From assembly GCA_963807975.1 (NCBI GenBank), contig CAWEDV010000005.1, positions 248,001 through 312,000 of the forward strand: 64,000 nt of DNA, given 5' to 3'. Under the pieces are notes generated by a model that searched no databases, was not told the DNA's origin, and saw nothing but the letters and a program-made list of their open reading frames with translations. Shown here one piece after another: positions 24,428 through 33,453 of this stretch. The stretch comes from JAACFF01 sp963807975 (GTDB taxonomy: Bacteria; Chloroflexota; Anaerolineae; Promineifilales; Promineifilaceae). The position numbers were made by a program, and so were the translations under genes. The number at the start of each line of letters is the position of its first letter. Positions within the stretch are counted from its first letter, which is position 1.

Positions 24428-25219
24428 CTACTCCCAATTCTCGGGTGGTTCAGGCATTCCCAATATATTGTAACCGGCATCTACATAGACCACTGCCCCC
24501 GTCACGCCGCTGCTGAGATCAGAGCACAACCACAAGGCGGTCTGTCCAACTTCCTTCTGATCAATATTCCGGCGCAGGGGCGATCGTTCACCAACGTAGC
24601 CAAGCATCTTGCGAAAACCGGCCACTCCTGCTGCCGATAGCGTCTTGATTGGACCTGCAGAGATGGCATTCACGCGGATGTTCTGTCTCCCAAGATCGGC
24701 TGCCAAATAGCGCATACTTGCCTCCAAGGCTGCTTTGGCCACGCCCATCACATTATAATGAGGTACGACCTTCTCTGCGCCATAATAGGTCATACACAGA
24801 ACACTTCCTCCGTTGGCCATCATCGGCAATGCTGCTCTCGTTATGGCTACAAGACTGTATGCGCTGATATCCAAGGCGATCCTGAATCCCTCGCGCGACG
24901 TATCCACAAATTGTCCCGAGAGCTCTTCCATTGGAGCATATGCCACCGAATGAACCAAGATATCAATTTCACCAAAATGATCTGTAGCCTTAGCAAACAC
25001 GGCCTCGATTTCTTCATCCGATGTGACATCACATTTCTCGACAAATGAAACCCCTAGCTGCTTCGCCAGCGGAACAACTCGTTTTTCCAATTGCGGAATC
25101 CCATAACTAAATCCAATCTCCGCCCCATGCTCATGCAGAGACTGTGCAATAGCCCACGCGATCGATCGTTTATTAGCCACACCAAAAATAAGAGCCTTTT
25201 TACCTTCCAATAATTTCAT
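24428..25219 (-). CDS. fabI: Enoyl-[acyl-carrier-protein] reductase FabI
   Basis: A 263-residue short-chain dehydrogenase that does the last reduction of each fatty-acid elongation round. It shows the FabI-type nucleotide site (LIFGVANKRSIAWAIA, not the GxxxGxG of ordinary SDRs), SVAYAPMEELSGQF, and the Y-x6-K catalytic pair in YNVMGVAKAALEASMRYLA. ISAGPIKTLSAAGV completes the pattern. Start ATG 25219 is preceded by AAAGGA; an open frame to 25249 adds a basic, non-homologous stretch. It is a single gene, separated from metK by 339 bp and from the SLC13 gene by 148 bp. Confidence 0.95.
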   Translation of the reverse strand: MKLLEGKKALIFGVANKRSIAWAIAQSLHEHGAEIGFSYGIPQLEKRVVPLAKQLGVSFVEKCDVTSDEEIEAVFAKATDHFGEIDILVHSVAYAPMEELSGQFVDTSREGFRIALDISAYSLVAITRAALPMMANGGSVLCMTYYGAEKVVPHYNVMGVAKAALEASMRYLAADLGRQNIRVNAISAGPIKTLSAAGVAGFRKMLGYVGERSPLRRNIDQKEVGQTALWLCSDLSSGVTGAVVYVDAGYNILGMPEPPENWE

Positions 25220-25367
25220 ACCACGTCCTTTTTTCGATCTTTGAGCCAACGAGCATCAGATTATTTAGCCGATTGTTCCTCAAACCATTTCCAACAGCCC
25301 AACACAATTGTCACCAAATAGCTCTTTGGATATAGCAATTATGCCTAGGAATATTCATGTTTTGCCG

Positions 25368-27260
25368 TCAGTAGGGCCATATTAGTGGAATTAACAGCAA
25401 AGATACCACCAAGAAAATCACTAGCAGAGGTAGGCCAACCTTCATGTAATCTGTGAATCGATAATCACCCGGTGTCATCACCATCAGATTTGTCGTTGTT
25501 CCAATTGGTGTCAAGAATGCCGTAGACGCGCTTACTGCCACCACCATCAGCAGTGGATACGGAGACACATCAAGTTCAAGCGCCGCCTTGAGCACTATTG
25601 GAGCCACGAGCACGGCCGTCGCCGTATTATTTATCACCTGGCTGAACCCGGTCGTCAGCAGAAACACTGCCGCCATTAAAGCCACCGGTCCTACGGAACC
25701 AAAGCTGTTCACCAAACCAATGGCCAAGAATTCAGCCCCACCCGTCACTTCTAGAGCAATACTCATCGGAATCATCGCCGCAATGAGAATCACACTGTGC
25801 CAGCTAATGGCTCGGTACGTTTGGGTCATGGTAAGGCACCCGCCCAAGACCATCACTACCGACGCGACCATCGTCGCCATAACTGCGGGTACAATACCAC
25901 TCACCATCAAACCAATCATCCCGAGAAGGGCCAATACCGCTATCACCGCCTGGGGAGTTAGATCCGTCACTTGGCGCGACATGGCCTCTGGGCTGCCTAC
26001 AACCACAAAGTTGCGTTTCTCATTCTGTAGCTGTTCAATATCCACCCACCTGCCGCGCACCAGCAACGCATCTCCAAAAGTCAGCTTCTCATCCGCATGA
26101 ACAAGCGACTGATCACCACGCCGAATGCTTAACACCTGGACGCCAAACTTCTCTGCAAAATGACTTTGCACAACGGTTCTACCAATATACATCGATCGCG
26201 GCGTTAACAAGACCTCAGCTATACCGACCTCCGATGAAAGCAGCACTTCAGATAGTCCTTCGGCATCGTCTTCGACGGGAAGGACGCCAAGATTGAAATC
26301 AGCCATTAAGCGATATACAGCTTCCCCATTCCCCTTAACCAACAATACATCCTGAGATTTAATCACCGTGCCTGCACCCGGAACGGTTGGTTCCCGATCC
26401 TGCAGCTTCTCAATACGTTCTATCGCGGTCGTCAGTACCGGTTCTCGCTCCGTAACCGATTGATCGCCGCTGGACGGAGACGCGTCTACCCGCAGTACCG
26501 ACACCCCGTAGTCATGCCCGAGCGCTGCCTGTGCCAGCGATTGCCCAATTAAGGGAGAGCTGTACCGCACCCGCAGTCGATACAATTCATCCGCTAGCGC
26601 AAACGTATCCGCGAGCTGTCCCACCTCTTCCGCCAACTCCGTCGGTCGGTCTTCAGCCTTTCGACGCGGCAGGAGCCTGCGCCCCCACAAGGTCATATAA
26701 AAAACTGCGGCGATAAGCAGAGGAAAGCCGATGAGAGCATATTCAAAGTAAGAAAACGGTTCATAACCCGCATTTGCCAAAGTATCAGCAACCACGATAT
26801 TGGGTGGCGTTCCCGTCAAGGTCAGCAAACCACCAGTATTTGCCGAAAATGCCAGGGGAATCAGAAATCGCGAGGGCACACTGCCGATGCGCCACGCCGC
26901 CGAAACCACGGCTGGCAATAAGGTAGCCACGGTTCCAGTATTACTGATAAAGGCCGAAAGCAAAGCCGTACCCACCATCAGAACGACCAGCAACCGCACT
27001 TTATTGCTCCCCGCCAGCTCCAAAATCTTCTCGCCCAGCCAGGCCGTCACCCCTGTCCGTGAAAGCCCTTCGCCTACAACAAACAGGGAGGCGATCATAA
27101 TGACCGTAGAATCGCTGAAACCCGATAGCGCCTGGTCCAAAGAAATTGTTCCCGATAGGAACAATGCCAGAACCGATATCAAAGCGACCAGGTCAGATCG
27201 AATCCGCCCTGAAATGAATAGAACGATCGTGATCGCCAGGATGGCAAAGGTTAGAACCAT
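25368..27260 (-). CDS. SLC13/DASS-family transporter with RCK-C (TrkA-C) domains
   Basis: A 630-residue membrane protein. Two hydrophobic halves (about 1-200 and 420-630) flank a soluble middle containing two TrkA-C-like domains (about 215-310 and 320-410). The first half has ISNTGTVATLLPAVV and NTGGLLTLTGTPPNIVV, the second VINNTATAVLVAPIVLKA and TPIGTTTNLMV: these are the inverted-repeat SNTxT/NxxT substrate motifs of sodium:dicarboxylate or sulfate transporters. Middle RCK-C domains suggest ligand gating. Substrate is not predictable. AGGAATAA precedes the ATG; the Yip1 gene lies 96 bp upstream and may share the transcript. Confidence 0.85.
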   Translation of the reverse strand: MVLTFAILAITIVLFISGRIRSDLVALISVLALFLSGTISLDQALSGFSDSTVIMIASLFVVGEGLSRTGVTAWLGEKILELAGSNKVRLLVVLMVGTALLSAFISNTGTVATLLPAVVSAAWRIGSVPSRFLIPLAFSANTGGLLTLTGTPPNIVVADTLANAGYEPFSYFEYALIGFPLLIAAVFYMTLWGRRLLPRRKAEDRPTELAEEVGQLADTFALADELYRLRVRYSSPLIGQSLAQAALGHDYGVSVLRVDASPSSGDQSVTEREPVLTTAIERIEKLQDREPTVPGAGTVIKSQDVLLVKGNGEAVYRLMADFNLGVLPVEDDAEGLSEVLLSSEVGIAEVLLTPRSMYIGRTVVQSHFAEKFGVQVLSIRRGDQSLVHADEKLTFGDALLVRGRWVDIEQLQNEKRNFVVVGSPEAMSRQVTDLTPQAVIAVLALLGMIGLMVSGIVPAVMATMVASVVMVLGGCLTMTQTYRAISWHSVILIAAMIPMSIALEVTGGAEFLAIGLVNSFGSVGPVALMAAVFLLTTGFSQVINNTATAVLVAPIVLKAALELDVSPYPLLMVVAVSASTAFLTPIGTTTNLMVMTPGDYRFTDYMKVGLPLLVIFLVVSLLLIPLIWPY

Positions 27261-27356
27261 TTATTCCTCACTATGACTAGCAAATCACGCGCAAGAAACC
27301 GCACATCCCAGCTTATGAATAACGCAATAAGCCGCAGCTTGCCAGGGCTGCAAGTA

Positions 27357-27911
27357 TTAGAACAAGCCTAATACATTGCCAATGATTGCCATACCAATGC
27401 CGTAGATTATCCAGCCCACTAACACTGTTATCAGCGTGCGGCCAAATCCAAGGTCGAGCCCTTCGCGCACCCCAATAAAAATGGCCGCCACGGTCCAAAT
27501 GGTAATTATCAAGGAAAGCGCAAATCCAATGCATGGGATAGCAGCCAGAATCATGAGGGCCATCGGCGCATACGCAAATCCAGTCACACGCAGCATCTCG
27601 CCATAAGTCGCCTTCCCAGAGAAGATTTTAGCTCCGACAATATAAATAGCCGCGGCCCATACCAGCCAGGCGACAATCGACCAAACAGCGATCCCTAGAA
27701 AAATCAAGAATGGTGAACGGCTGCCAAATGACAATGGGCTCTGGTTAATTGCCAAGGCATCAACAAATGGACCCGTGGCAGCGCCAAATGCATTTAACAA
27801 CGAAGCAATAATTACGACCAATGCTGCTTGACCATTCGCGCCACTATCATGCTCGATTTCCCGAAAAGTTTCCGATTCGAGCCTTAAAACACCCTTGATT
27901 CGACTTATCAT
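27357..27911 (-). CDS. Yip1-domain membrane protein
   Basis: A 184-residue protein. The start MISRIKGVLRLESETFREIEHD followed by about five hydrophobic segments matches the prokaryotic Yip1 family (PF04893), whose function in bacteria is poorly known. A strong GGAGG precedes the ATG by about 9 nt. Transcribed in the same direction as the SLC13 gene 96 bp downstream. Confidence 0.7.
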   Translation of the reverse strand: MISRIKGVLRLESETFREIEHDSGANGQAALVVIIASLLNAFGAATGPFVDALAINQSPLSFGSRSPFLIFLGIAVWSIVAWLVWAAAIYIVGAKIFSGKATYGEMLRVTGFAYAPMALMILAAIPCIGFALSLIITIWTVAAIFIGVREGLDLGFGRTLITVLVGWIIYGIGMAIIGNVLGLF

Positions 27912-28072
27912 TTGCCTTCCTCCTCTACAAGCGTTCTTACTAGAACAAAATAGTCAGTATTCAATACTCCTTAATGACATTATCTTGGGTAGTTTACCCG
28001 AAATAGACGTCACGGGCATCAAACTAGATCACAGGGGCGGGCATTCCCGATGTCCGGATTGAAGGCAGATTT

Positions 28073-28100
28073 GTCATTCCCTGGGAAGCCGGAATCCATG
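28073..28100. repeat. Short dispersed repeat, copy 1 (GTCATTCC...GGAATCCATG)
   Basis: GTCATTCC and GGAATCCATG, 10 bp apart, form an ATTCC/GGAAT dyad. The same two blocks at 9-10 bp spacing recur at 59418-59445. It resembles REP-like elements with the GTCATTCCC...GGAATCCA pattern. It sits in the 244-bp gap between the Yip1-like gene and the DNA glycosylase, where nothing else was recognised. Confidence 0.4.
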
Positions 28101-28155
28101 GATACTCGCAACGGGATTTACGCCCCTCCCATTTTTCTTTCCTGGCCAATGTTTC

Positions 28156-28779
28156 TTAGCGCGAGACCCAAAGATGATCTCGCACCCAAAAACGCCAGGG
28201 CATCGAATACCACGGTTCTGGGGTTTTTCCCATTCCAATTCGCGGTCCTTTTTCAATCTCCTCTTGCCCAAAATGGACTCCTTCCTCAATCCAGATCATC
28301 TTCTCGTTTCCAAACAGGGCAGCCCCATTCATTCTTTTGTCGATTCCCATCGCCTGCGCCAATTTGGCCGGTCCATTGGTAAGCTCCTTATCCGGGCGAT
28401 CTCTTAAGGAACGCATGATGGACATTCCCTCGATGGGCTCAAGAGCACGAATCAATACCGCGTTCGCCTCGCCTTCACTGCCTGTCACCACATTGAACAT
28501 CCAGTGCATCCCATAAGTGAAATACACGTAGGCAAACCCTGCTGGTCCAAACATTACCGCCGTACGCTCCGTCGGCCGTCCCTTATTTGCCCGATCCCCA
28601 TGACAGGCCAAATCAGGCACGTCCGCATCACAATATGCCTCGGTTTCTACAATAATTCCACTGACTCGCTCCCCAGCGATCACGCGTACCAGCCGTCTGC
28701 CCAACAGGTTTACCGCTACCTCTCGCGCTGGTCTCGCGTAAAACTCCTGTATCAGCATTTGCTCCCGTTTGAAATCCAT
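28156..28779 (-). CDS. DNA-3-methyladenine glycosylase (AAG/MPG family)
   Basis: A 207-residue base-excision-repair enzyme of the mammalian-type AAG family (PF02245). Seen: EFYARPAREVAVNLLGR at the N-terminus, the catalytic-site segment IIVETEAYCDADVPDLACHG with the active Glu, RTAVMFGPAGFAYVYFTYGMHW, and LTNGPAKLAQAMGID with the NGPAKL motif. It removes alkylated purines. Shorter than human AAG but usual for bacteria. Divergent from the FkbM gene by 67 bp. Confidence 0.92.
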   Translation of the reverse strand: MDFKREQMLIQEFYARPAREVAVNLLGRRLVRVIAGERVSGIIVETEAYCDADVPDLACHGDRANKGRPTERTAVMFGPAGFAYVYFTYGMHWMFNVVTGSEGEANAVLIRALEPIEGMSIMRSLRDRPDKELTNGPAKLAQAMGIDKRMNGAALFGNEKMIWIEEGVHFGQEEIEKGPRIGMGKTPEPWYSMPWRFWVRDHLWVSR

Positions 28780-28846
28780 CTTATTGACCCCATAATAACC
28801 TCATGAATGCAAAGCAGCTTCTGTTAATATCGCCACATACTTGACC

Positions 28847-29668
28847 ATGCCTTGCTATTTAGGTAGAAACCACAACATATCTTATAAAGAAGTAGTGAGA
28901 CCAAACTTGCGCAAACTAATTAACCAACGCCTAGGCCTTTGGCGGTCACAATTACTATATCACGGTAATCCATTCCAAAAACGGCGTTTGGTTCAATTTT
29001 ATCAACCCTTTATACAGCCCGGCGATCTCTGTTTTGATATCGGTTCCCATGTCGGCAGCAGACTTGCTGCCTGGACCAAACTAGGTGCGCGTGTTCTGGC
29101 TCTTGAACCCCAACCTCAAATGATGAGCCATTTGGAAAACCGCTTTGGACACCGGTCCGACATCATCTTAGTTCAAGAGGCTGTTGGCGCAGCGATGGGA
29201 TATTCGCAGTTATTCATCAGCACCAGATTTCCCACCGTCACATCCCTCTCACAATCCTGGATCGACATCATGAAAAAAGAACAATCCTTCGCTGGAGTCG
29301 ATTGGGATCGTCAAGTGACGGTAAAGGTCACAACTCTTGATCGCCTTATCGCAGAACACGGCTCCCCTAGCCTCTGCAAGATTGATGTCGAAGGATACGA
29401 ACTTCAAGTCCTACAAGGTCTATCTTATCCTATCCCCACCATCTCCTTTGAATACCTTCCCGCCGCCTTGACCTTGGCTCATGCTTGCATTGCCGAACTT
29501 CATCGAATCGGCAGCTATCGATTTAACTGGTCAGTGGGCGAAAGCCACCGTCTACAATCCCAGACCTGGTTGAATACTCAAGATATGTTGGACCATCTCT
29601 CGGACAAGCTCGCTCACGGCCGTTCCGGGGATATATATGCCCGTCTCCAGCCTTTGCCAATAACCTGA
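28847..29668 (+). CDS. FkbM-family SAM-dependent methyltransferase
   Basis: About 273 residues. The SAM motif is LCFDIGSHVGSRLAAWTKLG, followed by VLALEPQPQMMSHLE, and the family-specific C-terminal motif LCKIDVEGYELQVLQGL. FkbM enzymes O-methylate small molecules or sugars; the substrate here is unknown. I prefer the ATG at 28847 over a TTG at 28841; no Shine-Dalgarno is evident for either. It stands alone on the plus strand and converges on the large kinase gene. Confidence 0.82.
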   Translation: MPCYLGRNHNISYKEVVRPNLRKLINQRLGLWRSQLLYHGNPFQKRRLVQFYQPFIQPGDLCFDIGSHVGSRLAAWTKLGARVLALEPQPQMMSHLENRFGHRSDIILVQEAVGAAMGYSQLFISTRFPTVTSLSQSWIDIMKKEQSFAGVDWDRQVTVKVTTLDRLIAEHGSPSLCKIDVEGYELQVLQGLSYPIPTISFEYLPAALTLAHACIAELHRIGSYRFNWSVGESHRLQSQTWLNTQDMLDHLSDKLAHGRSGDIYARLQPLPIT

Positions 29669-29678
29669 TTCTAATAGT

Positions 29679-32600
29679 CTAAGGTGAACAGCTCGGGTTA
29701 TTCACCGCCTGCCATGTGCCCGCATTATTCCCATCAGCCCCGTCGGGCCACGTTGCCAAAGCCGATGTGAACTGCACCTGCGACATCATCCCGAAAGGAT
29801 TGGCCAGACCCGGCATATCTGACGCCGCATTGACCTGCATTTCCACTACCCATTGGCTGCCACTTTCACCAGTTGCGACCTGCCAATTGTCGCTCGGGAA
29901 AGAATCGTCATAAAGTTGGAAATCCGAATTACTGCCGATGCCAGACCAAACCTCCCAAGAACTATCGCGGTTGGCTCGTACCAGGCGATCAGCCGCATCT
30001 GGGTCCCCCAGATTGCCGAGCGTATCGAAATAGACGCGCAGCTGATCCGTAGGTTCATTAACGGGATCATTCATCAAGGTGGCCATGTACAAATTCCCAC
30101 CGTTCTTCACAAAATAAACCTCCGCGCGACGAGCCGGATTTGTCGACGCTGAGAAAGTTGCAAAGGGCGTAGAAGGCCACTCACCGGGTTCAAAAACCCC
30201 ATCGATATTCGGAGCTGGAGCGCAGACCACAGAAGCACCCCCTGAAGGTGGCGGTTCCGGCGTATAAGTCGGCGTCGGCGGAATTGGCGTAAAAGTAGGC
30301 GTCGGCGGTGGTGGCTCTGGCGTATAAGTCGGCGAAGGCGGTACCGGCGTAAAGGTTGGCGTCGGCGGGACAGTCGTGTTCGTTGGAATGGGTGTATCCG
30401 TTGGCGACACCGGAGGAGGGCCAGGCGTGCGCGTCGGTGGACCAGGAGGCGATCCGGGGGTTCGTGTCGGTGGCCCGGCCGGCTTTTGAGGCGTACGCGT
30501 CGGAGGTCCTGGAGGTTTCGGCATTGGCGGCGTGGGCATCGGTGGCTTGGGATCTGGCGGCATCGGCCCTGGCGGCATCGGCCCTGGCCCCACCGGATCG
30601 AACGGATCAAGCGGATTAGAACCTAGAACAAGCACCTCTTGACCATCACTAAAACCATCAAGATCCGTGTCAAAAACAAGAGGATCGGTGGCATATACCA
30701 GGACCTCTTGACCGTCTGAGAGTTGATCTGCATCAGTATCCGGGTTATTGGGATCTGTTCCGATCACTTCTTCCTGGGCATTACTCAGCCCATCTCCGTC
30801 ACTATCACCTTGGGCTGCTGCTGTCGCAGCTGCCGCCGTGGCCGTCGTCTGAATGAACGGGGTGGCAGTAGTTGAAGGTGCCATTGCCAGACTAAAAGTC
30901 GGAGCTGGGTTACCGGAGGCGTTTACATCGTAGGTGTAGAGTGAACCTACCATAGCGGAGGTCACCGGCGACGATATAATCACGGGCGGTTCAGCAGCTT
31001 GTGCCGCAAATGTATCTACGATCTGGAGGCGCTTTGCTCCGCCGAAACCGGAAAGCGACCTTTCTGCTATACCTTCGAATATTGGAGTCGCGGGTATCGA
31101 TCCTGTCTGCGACGTTCGCTCGGATACATAAATAGTGAAGCTTTGGCTGTCGAAGCCCGCCGAGTTGTTAGCCAGGACCGAAACGTTGAAAGCACCTGCG
31201 CTTGTCGGTACCCAGTTAATGAGACCGCTGGTATCGTCAATTGTCATCCCCACAGGGGCAGGTCCCGACATATCTATTGTAGCAACCGCCGTCTGGGTCA
31301 TGGCTGCCGACGTTTGCGTTGCCAGGATTGCAGCCAACGAAACAGTTGGCGTCCCTTCTTGACCCAAAAGACGGTCCCTATTAAAGATCGCCGCAATCGC
31401 CAGAGCAGCACAGGCGAGAGTGCAAACAAAGATCAGCGCATAAAGTACCCATACTGGTATCATGCTCCCCGATTCTGCTTCCCCGGCCAATTGCTGGTTA
31501 CCTCCATCCCGGGAAACAACATTCACTTCATATGGGATGGTTTCACCGCCGCCAAATAGACTGGTCTCGCGCGATTTCACGTCCAGATTTACCCTGGCCG
31601 CTTGGTTGGGCTGCAAGGGAACACGTCCACTTTCACCTGTAAATACCAATGCTTCTTCCGCATCCCGGGGCACAACACTGAATGTCCCGCTGGCATTCCC
31701 CGTATTTTGGACCGAAATCGTTACCGTTCCAGGCAGTCGAACCTGTTGCGGATCGAGTGTGGCCGAATAACTAAAAAATGGTTTCACCAACAGATTCATC
31801 GATGTCGACGCGTTAATTTCTGGATTTTGTTGTGATACCAATTCCAGCAGCGCCCGCTGGCGACCTGTGGGAATACTCTGATCAAGAGGTGGTTTAATAA
31901 CTGCCGTAAGCTCAGCCGTTTCCCCTGCAGGGATCGTTACAAACCCACTTTGATATGCGATCCAGTTTGCCGGAATTCCTTGAATACGCAAACCAACCCG
32001 ATCGCTGCTTGCGCTGCGATTGATTACCTCAACCTTTATGTCCGTATCACTTCCCGGGATGATCTCCACGCTTTCCTGCATGGCAAAAATACCCAGTGGC
32101 GCCTGATTTGCAGGAACAGCAACTTGGTCTAGGCCACGCGTTGTCGCCCCCAGCGCGGCGCCTGCAGCGACCAGTCCCAATGCAGGCACAGAAATATCCG
32201 GCCCATGCAGTACCAGTTCATACGGGCCAATTCGCACAGTAGATCCGATTGGTAAAGGTACAGAATCATCCGACCTCAATCGCCGATCATCTACCCAAGT
32301 CCCATTAACGCCTCCTAGATCCAACACCTCCCAGCCCAAAGAGGTTGCCTGCAGACGTGCATGGTGCCGCGAGACCCCATCCGCTGGCAAAACCACATCA
32401 TTGTCAGCGTTCCGCCCCACCGATACAACCGAATGGTTCAAGGGCATAACGCTCGGATCGTGACCCGGGGCATTGATTTGCAGTTCATACCCATCTGGAG
32501 GATCAGCCACCTGATCCAAAATATCCAATTCCTGGCGCATCATCACCCTCGTAACCGCCCCTTCCAATGAAAGCAAGGCGCTGCGCAGGGCCGAAGCCAT

Positions 32601-33437
32601 TTCGAAACCATCAGTAAAACGATCTTCTGGTGATTTTGCCAGCGCTTTGGCCAGCAAGCTGTCAATCAATGCTGGCGCATCAGCTCGGTACTCGCTCGGA
32701 GATGCCGGGCGTGTTCCCCGCCTGTGTGTAGATATGGCATCCGCCAAGGATTGAAAGGTAAAAGGCAGTCGATTGGTGACCAGCTCATACAAAACAATGC
32801 CGAGCGAATACAAATCTGTGCGGCCGTCTAAATCGTTCCCTTCGCACTGTTCTGGAGACATATAAGCCGGCGTCCCCACCGTTGCCCCACTCTGAGTCAT
32901 CGGCGAGCCTTCTTGCAGCTTGACTAAGCCAAAATCAGTCAGCAAAGCTCTAAAAGGTTGCTCTCCCGCCTCGTCTGGGTGGCTCAATCGTTTGAGAATG
33001 ATATTCCCTGGTTTAACATCCCGGTGCACAACTCCCCGTCGATGCGCATAATCCAAAGCCTCTGCAATCTGAATACCGATCTGCAAACTTTGCGAAAAGG
33101 GCAAGAATTTGCTGATACTTTGCAGGCGCTGTAAATGTTCCCTTAGGCTGCCCCCATCCACATATTCCATGGCGATGAACAACCCTTGATCAGAGTCCCC
33201 AAAATCATAAATTCGAACAATACTTGGATGATCCAACTTGGCCGCCGTCTGAGCCTCCTGAATCAGCCGCAGTCGAAATTCTGGCTGTCGGGCGAAATGT
33301 CCATGCATCAGCTTGATCGCAATCTGGCGTTCAAGATTGCGGTCAAAGGCGCGGAATACCGTGCCCATTCCCCCATCGCCAAGAAGTGAGTCGAGGCGAT
33401 ATCGATTGTTTATAGTCTGCCCGATCAGGCTGCTCAT
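29679..33437 (-). CDS. Mosaic Ser/Thr protein kinase: kinase - FHA - beta domains - TM - TSP3 - Pro-rich - CBM9-like
   Basis: A 1252-residue membrane kinase. Residues 1-285 are a PknB-type kinase: LGDGGMGTVFRAF (19-31), IAIKLMHG with the catalytic Lys, VVHRDVKPGNIIL (about 137-149), LLTDFGLVKL (about 163-172). An FHA domain follows (about 330-395; VGRNADNDVVL, VSRHHARL, GGVNGTWVDDR), then two beta-sandwich-like repeats to about 640. One TM helix is at about 660-685. Beyond it lie a putative-Ig-like segment (about 720-780), calcium-type TSP3 repeats (about 876-942; DSDGDGLSNAQEEV, DTDLDGFSDGQEV), a Pro/Thr linker and a C-terminal CBM9/DOMON-like domain (about 1085-1252). AGGAGG precedes the ATG. 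Confidence 0.88.
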   Translation of the reverse strand: MSSLIGQTINNRYRLDSLLGDGGMGTVFRAFDRNLERQIAIKLMHGHFARQPEFRLRLIQEAQTAAKLDHPSIVRIYDFGDSDQGLFIAMEYVDGGSLREHLQRLQSISKFLPFSQSLQIGIQIAEALDYAHRRGVVHRDVKPGNIILKRLSHPDEAGEQPFRALLTDFGLVKLQEGSPMTQSGATVGTPAYMSPEQCEGNDLDGRTDLYSLGIVLYELVTNRLPFTFQSLADAISTHRRGTRPASPSEYRADAPALIDSLLAKALAKSPEDRFTDGFEMASALRSALLSLEGAVTRVMMRQELDILDQVADPPDGYELQINAPGHDPSVMPLNHSVVSVGRNADNDVVLPADGVSRHHARLQATSLGWEVLDLGGVNGTWVDDRRLRSDDSVPLPIGSTVRIGPYELVLHGPDISVPALGLVAAGAALGATTRGLDQVAVPANQAPLGIFAMQESVEIIPGSDTDIKVEVINRSASSDRVGLRIQGIPANWIAYQSGFVTIPAGETAELTAVIKPPLDQSIPTGRQRALLELVSQQNPEINASTSMNLLVKPFFSYSATLDPQQVRLPGTVTISVQNTGNASGTFSVVPRDAEEALVFTGESGRVPLQPNQAARVNLDVKSRETSLFGGGETIPYEVNVVSRDGGNQQLAGEAESGSMIPVWVLYALIFVCTLACAALAIAAIFNRDRLLGQEGTPTVSLAAILATQTSAAMTQTAVATIDMSGPAPVGMTIDDTSGLINWVPTSAGAFNVSVLANNSAGFDSQSFTIYVSERTSQTGSIPATPIFEGIAERSLSGFGGAKRLQIVDTFAAQAAEPPVIISSPVTSAMVGSLYTYDVNASGNPAPTFSLAMAPSTTATPFIQTTATAAAATAAAQGDSDGDGLSNAQEEVIGTDPNNPDTDADQLSDGQEVLVYATDPLVFDTDLDGFSDGQEVLVLGSNPLDPFDPVGPGPMPPGPMPPDPKPPMPTPPMPKPPGPPTRTPQKPAGPPTRTPGSPPGPPTRTPGPPPVSPTDTPIPTNTTVPPTPTFTPVPPSPTYTPEPPPPTPTFTPIPPTPTYTPEPPPSGGASVVCAPAPNIDGVFEPGEWPSTPFATFSASTNPARRAEVYFVKNGGNLYMATLMNDPVNEPTDQLRVYFDTLGNLGDPDAADRLVRANRDSSWEVWSGIGSNSDFQLYDDSFPSDNWQVATGESGSQWVVEMQVNAASDMPGLANPFGMMSQVQFTSALATWPDGADGNNAGTWQAVNNPSCSP
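30235..30600 (-). repeat. Pro/Thr-rich low-complexity coding repeat
   Basis: Inside the kinase gene, short units coding for PTPTFTP-PP, PTYTPEPPP, GPPTRTPG and GPMPP/PKPP recur for about 120 codons. This is the extended linker between the TSP3 repeats and the CBM9-like domain. The repetition comes from the protein linker and is not a mobile or CRISPR repeat. Confidence 0.8.
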
Positions 33438-33453
33438 AGCCTAAACCTCCTGA

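Noticed and set aside
30235..30600. Repetitive DNA that might be read as a CRISPR or tandem repeat array
   Set aside because: Units vary in length and code for the PTP-type linker; there are no constant repeats with unique spacers.
30107..30610. Open Arg-rich frames opposite or alongside the Pro-rich kinase linker
   Set aside because: They are shadows of the proline-rich repeat in other frames, with no homology-like pattern and no ribosome site.
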